From: Desulfurococcales archaeon
Lineage (GTDB): Archaea > Thermoproteota > Thermoprotei_A > Sulfolobales > Ignicoccaceae
DNA length: 6,634 bases
Reading direction: 5' to 3'
Assembly: GCA_015521275.1 (NCBI GenBank)
Contig: WAOJ01000018.1
Location: 1-6,634 of the forward strand
In this document: one piece after another, positions 1 through 5,653 of the stretch
Numbering within the stretch: the stretch's first letter is position 1
How the letters are laid out: the number at the start of each line of letters is the position of its first letter
The notes under the pieces: model-generated
What the model was told of the DNA's origin: nothing
The model's input: only the letters and a program-made list of their open reading frames with translations
Database searches by the model: none
Position numbers and translations under genes: made by a program

Positions 1-2
1 AT

Positions 3-10
3 TTTAGTGG
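3..10 (+). promoter_or_regulatory. Possible TATA box of the protease gene
   Basis: The bases TTTAGTGG preceded by AT form a weak TATA-like element 30 bases ahead of the protease ATG. Archaeal transcription usually begins about 25 bases after the box, so this would give a leader of roughly 10 bases that still carries the GGGAG Shine-Dalgarno sequence. The window starts too close to judge any upstream BRE element. An identical octamer precedes the small minus-strand gene at 4884. The match to a consensus box is poor, so this is a tentative call. Confidence 0.3.
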
Positions 11-40
11 TTCCCAAGAGTTCCTCTCCTTGGGAGAACC
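9..40 (+). promoter_or_regulatory. Inverted repeat ending at the protease start codon
   Basis: GGTT plus CCCAAG (9-18) can pair with CTTGGG plus AACC (29-34 and 37-40), giving ten base pairs with a two-base bulge (35-36) and a ten-base loop. The right arm contains the GGGAG Shine-Dalgarno sequence (32-36) and ends on the base before the ATG at 41. If the whole element is transcribed it could hide the ribosome binding site. If the TATA-like box at 3-10 is the real promoter, the left arm is not in the mRNA and the repeat would act at the DNA level or be chance. Confidence 0.4.
32..36 (+). promoter_or_regulatory. Shine-Dalgarno sequence of the protease
   Basis: GGGAG ends four bases before the ATG at 41 and lies in the right arm of the inverted repeat, so its accessibility would depend on whether that hairpin forms. 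Confidence 0.5.
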
Positions 41-1747
41 ATGAGAAGTGTCGCGCTGCTATTGGTCCTATCGGCTCTAATACTTGCCGCGACGAGCTTC
101 AACATTAGCAACTACGCTATAGTAATATACAAAGACGTGAAGGGTCACATACATGGCCAACTAGTTCCGAGAAGCCAGCTAACCAAGTTTGTAATGACGA
201 TAAAGGCTGAAGGCTACAACCTGATCAAAGTAGATCACTTCTACAAGGTACAAGTACTAAACCCCAAGCTGTCGGTTCAAGACGTGCCACCCAACACTCC
301 TTGGTATACTCAAATGGTCGGCAATGAAGGAATAGCTTGGCAAGTGGACAAGTACCACCTAAATGCCGCTGAGGGTTTAGAGATACTCGATGAACACGGA
401 ATAGTACCAAACGTTAAGGTAGCAGTGATAGACACCGGCGTTGCTAACGTAACCCCGTTGGCCGGAAAGGTAGACTATTCTGAGGGTTATGCTAGCACCG
501 CCCTTGTTGATAACCTAGCTTACTTAGGCCTGTGTAACGCCACCGGAACGGTTGACCTAGGCGGTTTACAAGTGGAAGACCCGATAGACGGCCTTAACTA
601 CACGTTCCCTCAGGGGGCGTATGCGAAGTACTGTATATTTGCAATACCGGCTAACGTGGATGGTTACAACTCGACCGTAGTATTCATTCAGTTCGCCGAT
701 CCCAGGATGGATATAGTTGGACACGGAACGTTCGTCTCGAGTCAGATCGTCGCTAGCGTAAACTTACCGCTTGTAAATAATGGTAACAGTACCTATACCA
801 ACGTGCTCTTAGGCGTTCATCCAAACATAACTGTGGTTCCTATCAAGGCCGACTACATAGCGATAGCGTTTGTAAACGTGACTGGATGCCAAGACTTCAG
901 CGCTTGCGTTCAGAACACTACCGTTGACAAGAGGATAATGGAAGCTGGCATATTCGACGACTTCTCCCTAGCCGACGCAGCCAACTACGTAGCCAACCTA
1001 GCATTCAACGATCCTCATCTAAAGGCCGTAAACATGAGCTTAGGAGGCTACGACGACGAATACGACTTCCCTAGCGATTGCCAATGGATAATAGACCCCA
1101 TGACTAGCGCAGGCTTGTACGTAGTAGCTGCGGCCGGTAACGACGGCTATAACTTGGATCAAATTAACTCTGACTACGGATTTTATGAGTTCCCTGCCCA
1201 GTGTCCCGGAGTCATAGCGGTATCAGCCTTGGACGGCAGGAACATGATAACCTTCTTCAGCAACTACGGTAGCAGCATAACCTTCGGAGCACCCGGACAC
1301 CACAACGTAGGCATATACTGGAGCCAGAGCATACTCGGACAGTTAATGGGTGAGTTGTACAAGGAGTATTTGACACTCTACGGCGAGCCAGTGTTTCCCT
1401 TATACAACGCTACCACTTACTACGTTACCGAGGGCAGCGGAACTAGCTACGCGGCCCCTCTGGTGAGCGGAGCTGTGGCGTTGCTCTCTAGCCTGACGCC
1501 TAACCCCGTTGACGTGTTAAAGCAGACTGCCAAGAAGCTCTATGGTAATACTCCCAACCCCTACGTCGGCTATGGCGAGCCTGACGTGGGGGCTGCGGTG
1601 AAGATGCTCTTCTACAAGCCGCATAACGAGGAGAGCACCTCTACCACAACCGTGACCACTACGGTATACGAAGGAGCACACATAGCCGGCCCGTTCCTAA
1701 TACCGTTCTTCCTAAGTGGCTTGAAGAAGAGAAGGAAGAAGAAGTGA
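41..1747 (+). CDS. Secreted subtilisin-like serine protease (family S8), C-terminally anchored
   Basis: A 568-residue protease of the subtilase family, exported and probably held at the cell surface or in the outer compartment. Residues 1-19 form a signal peptide (MRS followed by a leucine/alanine-rich core). Residues about 25-75 resemble an inhibitor-type propeptide. The catalytic triad is visible: Asp131 in AVIDTG, His228 in GHGT and Ser468 in GTSYAAP, with oxyanion-hole Asn367 in AAAGND. Triad spacing is much longer than in bacterial subtilisin, so the catalytic domain carries large insertions. Six cysteines (165, 198, 283, 289, 347, 388) could form three disulfides, and there are eleven N-glycosylation sequons. 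After the catalytic domain comes a Ser/Thr stalk (532-541), a short hydrophobic segment (about 546-560) and a KKRRKKK tail. GGGAG lies five bases from the ATG. No other gene appears to share its transcript. It is likely to degrade or process extracellular proteins; the substrate is not known. Confidence 0.95.
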   Translation: MRSVALLLVLSALILAATSFNISNYAIVIYKDVKGHIHGQLVPRSQLTKFVMTIKAEGYNLIKVDHFYKVQVLNPKLSVQDVPPNTPWYTQMVGNEGIAWQVDKYHLNAAEGLEILDEHGIVPNVKVAVIDTGVANVTPLAGKVDYSEGYASTALVDNLAYLGLCNATGTVDLGGLQVEDPIDGLNYTFPQGAYAKYCIFAIPANVDGYNSTVVFIQFADPRMDIVGHGTFVSSQIVASVNLPLVNNGNSTYTNVLLGVHPNITVVPIKADYIAIAFVNVTGCQDFSACVQNTTVDKRIMEAGIFDDFSLADAANYVANLAFNDPHLKAVNMSLGGYDDEYDFPSDCQWIIDPMTSAGLYVVAAAGNDGYNLDQINSDYGFYEFPAQCPGVIAVSALDGRNMITFFSNYGSSITFGAPGHHNVGIYWSQSILGQLMGELYKEYLTLYGEPVFPLYNATTYYVTEGSGTSYAAPLVSGAVALLSSLTPNPVDVLKQTAKKLYGNTPNPYVGYGEPDVGAAVKMLFYKPHNEESTSTTTVTTTVYEGAHIAGPFLIPFFLSGLKKRRKKK

Positions 1748-1760
1748 TCACATAATAGTT

Positions 1761-1770
1761 ATTTTTAAAG
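1761..1770 (+). promoter_or_regulatory. TATA box of the L10e gene
   Basis: ATTTTTAAAG is close to the crenarchaeal TATA consensus and sits 34 bases before the L10e ATG at 1805. Initiation about 25 bases downstream falls near 1790-1795, next to the AGGGTG (1791-1796) that serves as ribosome binding site, so the leader is short. The T-run inside the box may also help end the protease transcript, which stops 14 bases upstream. Confidence 0.6.
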
Positions 1771-1804
1771 ACTTTGTCCGTCCCCCCTTAAGGGTGTTTG
1801 AGTT

Positions 1805-2323
1805 ATGGCCAAGCCCGCTAGGTGCTTTACCAAGAGGCATGCCAAGGCCTTCAGCGGTCCCCCCTACACTAGGAGGGAATACATACACGGAGTTCCGATG
1901 CCCAAGGTAGTGAAGTGGGTTATGGGCAACCCTCACGTCGAAGCTGAGGTAGAGCTTAGGCTAGTAGCTTTGGAGAGGGCCCAGATAAGGCACAACGCTT
2001 TAGAAGCGGCAAGGGTTATGGTCCACAAGAACTTGTCTTCGGACATAGGAGAGAACAACTACGTATTCATAATAAAGAGGTACCCGCACCACGTGCTCAG
2101 GGAGCACAAGTTCATGGCCTTCGCGGGAGCGGACAGGCTTCAAGAGGGGATGAGGCACGCTTTCGGCAAACCAGTAGGCTTGGCCGCAAGGGTTTACCCC
2201 GGCGACGACATATTGGTAATAAGGACTAAGAAGCAGTACTTGGATGCAGCTAAGGAAGCCCTAAAGATAGCGGCTTCTAAGATGCCCATACCTTGTAGGA
2301 TAGAGGTTAGGGAGCTGAAGTAA
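1805..2323 (+). CDS. rpl10e: 50S ribosomal protein L10e (uL16 family)
   Basis: A 172-residue protein, full length for archaeal L10e, the counterpart of bacterial L16. It binds 23S rRNA near the peptidyl-transferase and tRNA elbow region of the large subunit and is needed late in subunit assembly. Diagnostic stretches are the N-terminal [19 protein letters not shown] (21-29), [10 protein letters not shown] (61-70), [14 protein letters not shown] (89-102) and [19 protein letters not shown] (107-125), followed by a C-terminal beta-alpha-beta unit. The basic N-terminus fits rRNA contact. The ATG at 1805 matches the conserved family N-terminus, with a moderate AGGGTG eight bases upstream. It has its own promoter and no ribosomal gene next to it, so it appears to be transcribed alone. 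Identification is firm. Confidence 0.97.
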   Translation: MAKPARCFTKRHAKAFSGPPYTRREYIHGVPMPKVVKWVMGNPHVEAEVELRLVALERAQIRHNALEAARVMVHKNLSSDIGENNYVFIIKRYPHHVLREHKFMAFAGADRLQEGMRHAFGKPVGLAARVYPGDDILVIRTKKQYLDAAKEALKIAASKMPIPCRIEVRELK

Positions 2324-2342
2324 TCCTCTAGCTACGACCAGC

Positions 2343-2347
2343 TTTTT
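2343..2347 (+). terminator. Possible T-run terminator after L10e
   Basis: A run of five T lies 20 bases past the L10e stop codon and just ahead of the next promoter. Archaeal intrinsic termination commonly uses short T-runs without a hairpin, and I see no stem here. Weak evidence from position and composition only. Confidence 0.3.
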
Positions 2348-2354
2348 GACGTCT

Positions 2355-2364
2355 CTTATAAATA
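2355..2364 (+). promoter_or_regulatory. TATA box of the MFS-UbiD operon
   Basis: CTTATAAATA is a strong archaeal TATA element in the 116-base gap between L10e and the permease. Initiation is expected near 2385-2390, which leaves a leader of about 50 bases before the ATG at 2440, longer than at the other promoters in the window. The leader is C/A-rich (2388-2426) and I see no clear hairpin or riboswitch in it. Confidence 0.6.
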
Positions 2365-2439
2365 AGAAGTAGCTCGAAGCCCTTTGCGCAGTTGCACACA
2401 AAAAACCCTCTTCCATCCTTCAAAAAGCGGTAGTGTCAT

Positions 2440-3582
2440 ATGGCCAGCTTCTACGTCTTCCTTCTGATAGCCTTCTTAGGGACGACCAGCGGAAGGCTCT
2501 TGAGGATCGGCACCGCCTTCTATACGCTAAATCAAGGTTGGACCTTCTTGGCCTTCCTAGCCTCTACCTTCGCTTTGGGAAGAATAATATCTTCCTTCTT
2601 GGGTGGCGAGTTGACCAAGAGGTTCGGATCCAGAGTTGCTGGCTTAGGCATGCTCACCCTGGGCTTAGTGGGAATAGGCTACTCCTACCTCCCCCCTCTC
2701 TATTACTTGGGCTTGAGGGTAATACACGGAATTTCTGCAGGCCTCGCGTGGCCCTCCATACAAGCCCTAACCATGAGCAGGGCCAAGAGGGAGTTCAGGG
2801 GGAGGGCCTCTTCGCTTTACTTTACCGTAATCAACTTGGGCTGGTTCTTGGCCTTCCTGTTAGGAGGCCTAATTCCCAAAGGTTCCATATTGCCCAGCTC
2901 TTTAATACTGATAGTGCTCGGCTCTGCCTTGATATTCGTAAAGCAAGAACTGATTAAGGAGAGGAAGAAAGCCAAGGGAAAGGTCTTCATCCCGCCTCTA
3001 AGCGCGATAGTGCTCGGTTCCATAGCCTTGGGCTTCATGACATTATTGGTTAATACGGAGGTTGCAGTGGCAATATTCGGCAAGGAGTTCGGGAGAGCTA
3101 TAGGAGGGATCCTCTTGGCCTCAGCCGCTTTAATAGGCTCGGCCTCTGGCTACTACCTCAACAAGATCTTAATAGACATAAACGAGAGCCACTTGTCCAT
3201 GTTATTACCTCCGGTAGTTACTACCTCCTCTTCCTTCTTGATATACCTCCAGCCTCTCTCTCCCATAGGCTTGTTCTTGACGAAGGCTTTCGTTTCTTGG
3301 TGGGGATCAGTAATGCTAGCACTGGCAAGGGTAAAAGACGTAGGCAGAAGAGTAGGTGCCTTCAACGCCGGAGGAGATGCTGGGAAGTTCTTGGGAGCGT
3401 TGATCTCTTCTTTAGGCCCCTGGACGTTGCCGTACCTCTCTCTGAGCTCCCTAGCTCTGGCCTTAATCGCTTGGGCCCTAAGCCTAAGGGGAGCAGAGCT
3501 TGCCGGCCCTGTCGAAGTTCGAGGCGAAGGACATAGGAACAATAAGGCCGGAGGAAGTGACGCAAACGTTGGAAAAGTATGA
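2440..3582 (+). CDS. Major facilitator superfamily (MFS) transporter
   Basis: A 380-residue membrane permease with about twelve hydrophobic segments, roughly 3-18, 33-54, 68-84, 86-108, 126-145, 150-168, 186-205, 217-236, 252-271, 273-295, 313-327 and 330-350. The loop after the second helix carries the MFS signature motif A, GGELTKRFGSR (55-65). A basic central loop (169-182, KQELIKERKKAKGK) separates the two six-helix halves and should be cytoplasmic. The second-half copy of motif A is degenerate. Substrate cannot be told from sequence. An in-frame stop (2431-2433) lies just upstream, so the ATG at 2440 is the first likely start; its ribosome binding site is weak (GGTAG at 2429-2433). The last 27 residues are polar, follow the final helix, and are encoded by DNA that overlaps the start of the decarboxylase gene, so that tail may be dispensable. 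It is the first gene of the operon. Confidence 0.88.
   Translation: MASFYVFLLIAFLGTTSGRLLRIGTAFYTLNQGWTFLAFLASTFALGRIISSFLGGELTKRFGSRVAGLGMLTLGLVGIGYSYLPPLYYLGLRVIHGISAGLAWPSIQALTMSRAKREFRGRASSLYFTVINLGWFLAFLLGGLIPKGSILPSSLILIVLGSALIFVKQELIKERKKAKGKVFIPPLSAIVLGSIALGFMTLLVNTEVAVAIFGKEFGRAIGGILLASAALIGSASGYYLNKILIDINESHLSMLLPPVVTTSSSFLIYLQPLSPIGLFLTKAFVSWWGSVMLALARVKDVGRRVGAFNAGGDAGKFLGALISSLGPWTLPYLSLSSLALALIAWALSLRGAELAGPVEVRGEGHRNNKAGGSDANVGKV
3486..3493 (+). promoter_or_regulatory. Shine-Dalgarno sequence that fixes the UbiD TTG start
   Basis: AAGGGGAG lies inside the end of the permease gene, six bases before TTG at 3500. An in-frame TAA at 3485-3487 rules out any earlier start, so TTG 3500 is the first possible initiation codon and the only one with a well-placed purine-rich site. 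Confidence 0.6.
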
Positions 3583-4726
3583 GGAATTCGGAATTCCAAT
3601 AAAGTACAGGGTTGAGGGTTGGGAAAAGGAGGTGGTCTCGGCTATTTACTCTAAAAGGGAACTGGTCTGGAAGGCCTTAGACGCGAAGGACGACGTGGAA
3701 GCCTACAAGAAGCTCTTGAACAAAGGGAAAGGGAAGCTAGGCGAGGTACCCTTTGAGGGGAAGGAAGCAAAGGACTTGAACTCCTTCCCCTGGGTTAAGT
3801 TCTACCCTAAAGATGGGGGGAAGTATCAGACAGCCTCAATATTCATAGCTTGTTACGGAAACACTTGTAACGCTTCCTTCCACAGGATGATGTACTTGGA
3901 TAACAAGAGGGCAGCGGTAAGGCTCGTTCCGAGGCACTTGTATACTATGTACAAGAGAGCTATTGAGAGAGGGGAGGAGCTTCCGGTGGCAGTGGTGATA
4001 GGGGCTCCCAGCGAGGTAGAGTTCGCCTCTTCCGTGAGCTTGCCCTTTGGCGAGTTCGAACTGGAGCTCGCATCTTCCTTTTCTGGAAGGCTGGAAATAA
4101 TGAGGACTCCGGTCTACAAGCTCCCCGTACCCAAAGCCGGAGTGATAATAGAGGGGAGGTTGACCAAGGAGACCGTCGATGAGGGACCCTTCGTCGACCT
4201 ATTGCACACTTACGATAGAGTTAGGAAGCAGCCGGTCTTGGAGGTTGACGCCGTTTACCTAACGGATGAGCCCATGCACTTGATCTTGCCGGGGGGAAGG
4301 GAGCACCAATACTTAATGGGCTACCCCAAGGAGGCCTCCATTTGGGACAGCGTGAGGAAGGTGGTACCAAAGGTCCACAAGGTTAGGCTCGCCAGGGGAG
4401 GGGGCATGTGGCTCCACGCAGTAGTAAGCATATCAAAGAACGTTGATGGAGATGCGAAGAACGCGATCATGGCCGCGTTCGCCGGCCACCCTTCCCTAAA
4501 GCACGTCGTGGTCGTTGACCCGGACGTGGATCCGGATAACCCCTACGAGGTTGAGTGGGCTATAGCCACTAGGTTCCAAGCGCACAAGGACTTGGTGATA
4601 ATCAATAACGCTAGGGGCTCTAGCTTGGACCCCAGCGCGGAGGACGGCTTAACGAGCAAAGTGGGAATAGACGCCACTGCTCCAATAGCGGAGAGAGAAA
4701 AGTTCCAGAGGGTTGGGAAGGTTTAG
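3500..4726 (+). CDS. UbiD-family decarboxylase, probable anhydromevalonate phosphate decarboxylase
   Basis: A 408-residue UbiD-family enzyme. In Aeropyrum and many other archaea the member of this size removes CO2 from trans-anhydromevalonate 5-phosphate to give isopentenyl phosphate, using prenylated FMN, in the modified mevalonate pathway that feeds isoprenoid lipid synthesis; I infer the same role here. Family stretches run in order: a prenyl-FMN binding region with NASFHRMMYLD (124-134) and VPRHLYTMYKRA (143-154), PVAVVIGAPSEVEFASS (162-178), a loop with EGRLTKETVDEGPFVD (218-233) whose glutamates at 218 and 228 are likely catalytic or cofactor-contacting, LEVDAVYLTDEPMHLILPG (247-265), DPDVDPDNPYEVEWAIATRF (340-359) and a C-terminal SSLDPSAE (374-381). 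It starts at TTG 3500 inside the permease gene, overlapping it by 83 bases, which suggests coupled translation. A UbiX flavin prenyltransferase and the aconitase-X-type dehydratase of the pathway would be needed but are not in the window. UbiD family is certain; the substrate is likely, not proven. Confidence 0.93.
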   Translation: MPALSKFEAKDIGTIRPEEVTQTLEKYEEFGIPIKYRVEGWEKEVVSAIYSKRELVWKALDAKDDVEAYKKLLNKGKGKLGEVPFEGKEAKDLNSFPWVKFYPKDGGKYQTASIFIACYGNTCNASFHRMMYLDNKRAAVRLVPRHLYTMYKRAIERGEELPVAVVIGAPSEVEFASSVSLPFGEFELELASSFSGRLEIMRTPVYKLPVPKAGVIIEGRLTKETVDEGPFVDLLHTYDRVRKQPVLEVDAVYLTDEPMHLILPGGREHQYLMGYPKEASIWDSVRKVVPKVHKVRLARGGGMWLHAVVSISKNVDGDAKNAIMAAFAGHPSLKHVVVVDPDVDPDNPYEVEWAIATRFQAHKDLVIINNARGSSLDPSAEDGLTSKVGIDATAPIAEREKFQRVGKV

Positions 4727-4884
4727 CCCTCCGCTACGACCACGTCCTCCCCTTCCAGAATAACCTTCTTTATGCCTAGCCTAGCCATTAGCCTCCCTAT
4801 TTCTCCTACTATGGCTGCATACTCCTCCGGGTCCTCTACGCCCTCAGCCTCTAAGGGAAAGCCCTCATAGGCCTTTACTCTCAT
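4723..4884 (-). CDS. Small conserved-looking protein of unknown function
   Basis: A 53-codon gene read from ATG 4884 to TAA 4725-4723, which I found by translating the minus strand. The protein begins MRVKAYEGFPLEAEGVEDPE and ends GIKKVILEGEDVVVAEG. It reads as a strand, an amphipathic helix (about 20-36, EEYAAIVGEIGRLMARL) and two further strands, acidic overall, with no cysteine and no membrane segment. Support for reality is a very strong Shine-Dalgarno sequence, GGGAGGGGG (4896-4888), six bases from this ATG, a possible TATA box further upstream, and protein-like composition. An in-frame ATG at 4902 would give 59 codons but lies upstream of that ribosome site. Its stop overlaps the UbiD stop tail to tail by four bases. 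It may follow the phosphodiesterase gene in one transcript, since 70 bases separate them, or use its own promoter. I do not recognise a family. Confidence 0.6.
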   Translation of the reverse strand: MRVKAYEGFPLEAEGVEDPEEYAAIVGEIGRLMARLGIKKVILEGEDVVVAEG

Positions 4885-4887
4885 AGG

Positions 4888-4896
4888 CCCCCTCCC
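4888..4896 (-). promoter_or_regulatory. Shine-Dalgarno sequence of the small gene
   Basis: GGGAGGGGG on the minus strand, with its GGAGG core six bases from ATG 4884. It lies downstream of the alternative ATG at 4902, so it selects the shorter 53-codon reading. Confidence 0.6.
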
Positions 4897-4918
4897 GAGC
4901 ATCTTTTAGTACCTTTCA

Positions 4919-4926
4919 CCACTAAA
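4919..4926 (-). promoter_or_regulatory. Possible TATA box of the small gene
   Basis: TTTAGTGG on the minus strand, 34 bases before ATG 4884. Initiation about 25 bases downstream gives a leader of about 15 bases that begins just ahead of the Shine-Dalgarno sequence. The same octamer stands at 3-10 before the protease. It is a poor match to the TATA consensus. Confidence 0.3.
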
Positions 4927-4954
4927 CGGCCATAGAACAGATGCTATTGAAATA

Positions 4955-5608
4955 TCACTTGAGCCACTTGACCACTAGGTCCGGCCTGTCGGTTGCTATG
5001 GCGTCTACGTTTAACTCCTTAGCTTCCCTAACCTCCTTAGGCCTGTTGTGGAGCCAGCTCAAGACCTTCAAGTTCAAATCGTGTGCTTCCTTTACCAGCT
5101 CCTTGTCCAGCATGTCCCTCCTGGGAGCTATCCACTCTAAGTCTAGACCTTCTATCAAGTTCTTCAAGCTCAACGGCCTCAAGACGAACAAGAGGCCCTT
5201 GCTGGGGTAAGTAACGTCCTTCAAGGCGTTCGCATAGAAGGATATTACGGTTACGTTTTCCCACCCTTCAAGCTTCTTGTTCAAGGCCTCTACGGCGAAC
5301 TTGGTCGGGTCCTTTAGTTCCACGAACAGTTTCCTCTTATACTTCTCAACAACTAAGGCTAAGACTTCTTCCAAGGTGGGGACGTAAGGCAATAGCCTCC
5401 TGAGCTGGCCGAAGGTCAAGGACTTTATGTCTATCCTCCTCCCGCCGACGGTGACCTCTCTATCGTGAATTACGGCCAAGGTTCCGTCTCTTAGCCTCCA
5501 GACGTCGCACTCTACAGCGTCTGCTCCGTGCTCCAAGGCGTACCGGAAGGCTTGGATGGTGTTCTCCTTTACTACGTACCTAGCACCCCTATGACCAACT
5601 ATCATCAT
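4955..5608 (-). CDS. Glycerophosphodiester phosphodiesterase (GDPD family)
   Basis: A 217-residue TIM-barrel enzyme that hydrolyses glycerophosphodiesters to an alcohol and a glycerol phosphate; it has no signal peptide or membrane segment, so it should act in the cytoplasm. The family signature is complete: HRG (6-8) with His6, ENT (15-17), the metal pair Glu33 and Asp35 in ECDV, the catalytic HDR (48-50) with His48, Glu97 in FVELKD, Trp185 in LSWLHNRP and VDAIATDRPDLV (201-212). It is slightly shorter than the usual 230-250 residues. Archaeal lipids carry glycerol-1-phosphate, so its natural substrate stereochemistry is an open point. Two ATGs in a row (5608, 5605) are possible; AAGGAGG (5618-5612) is three bases from the first and six from the second, so the second may be preferred. 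It lies 45 bases after the radical SAM gene with no visible promoter between, so the two likely form an operon. Confidence 0.93.
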   Translation of the reverse strand: MMIVGHRGARYVVKENTIQAFRYALEHGADAVECDVWRLRDGTLAVIHDREVTVGGRRIDIKSLTFGQLRRLLPYVPTLEEVLALVVEKYKRKLFVELKDPTKFAVEALNKKLEGWENVTVISFYANALKDVTYPSKGLLFVLRPLSLKNLIEGLDLEWIAPRRDMLDKELVKEAHDLNLKVLSWLHNRPKEVREAKELNVDAIATDRPDLVVKWLK

Positions 5609-5611
5609 CTT

Positions 5612-5618
5612 CCTCCTT
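5612..5618 (-). promoter_or_regulatory. Shine-Dalgarno sequence of the phosphodiesterase
   Basis: AAGGAGG on the minus strand. Spacing is three bases to ATG 5608 and six to ATG 5605; the latter equals the spacing at the small gene and at UbiD and slightly favours the second ATG as the real start. Confidence 0.6.
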
Positions 5619-5653
5619 ACCCGCCTAGAACTCTTGTTCGGGAAGTCTTCAGC

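Noticed and set aside
1676..1744. Archaeosortase-type sorting signal at the protease C-terminus
   Set aside because: The hydrophobic-plus-basic layout is similar, but there is no recognisable PGF or related motif ahead of the short hydrophobic segment, so a simple membrane anchor is the safer reading.
2324..2439. Small RNA, C/D box RNA or tRNA in the gap after L10e
   Set aside because: No cloverleaf, no C box (RUGAUGA) with a D box (CUGA) pair and no stable stem could be found by eye.
2433..2957. GTG-started plus-strand frame of 174 codons overlapping the permease
   Set aside because: It lies wholly within the permease gene in another frame, has arginine/leucine-rich low-order composition and no family signature, while the permease frame gives regular hydrophobic helices and motif A.
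3153..3599. Minus-strand frame of 148 codons
   Set aside because: Antisense to the permease and the start of UbiD, proline/alanine/arginine-rich, with no ribosome site or recognisable domain.
4723..4902. Longer 59-codon form of the small gene from ATG 4902
   Set aside because: The strong Shine-Dalgarno sequence lies downstream of this ATG and at ideal distance from the ATG at 4884.
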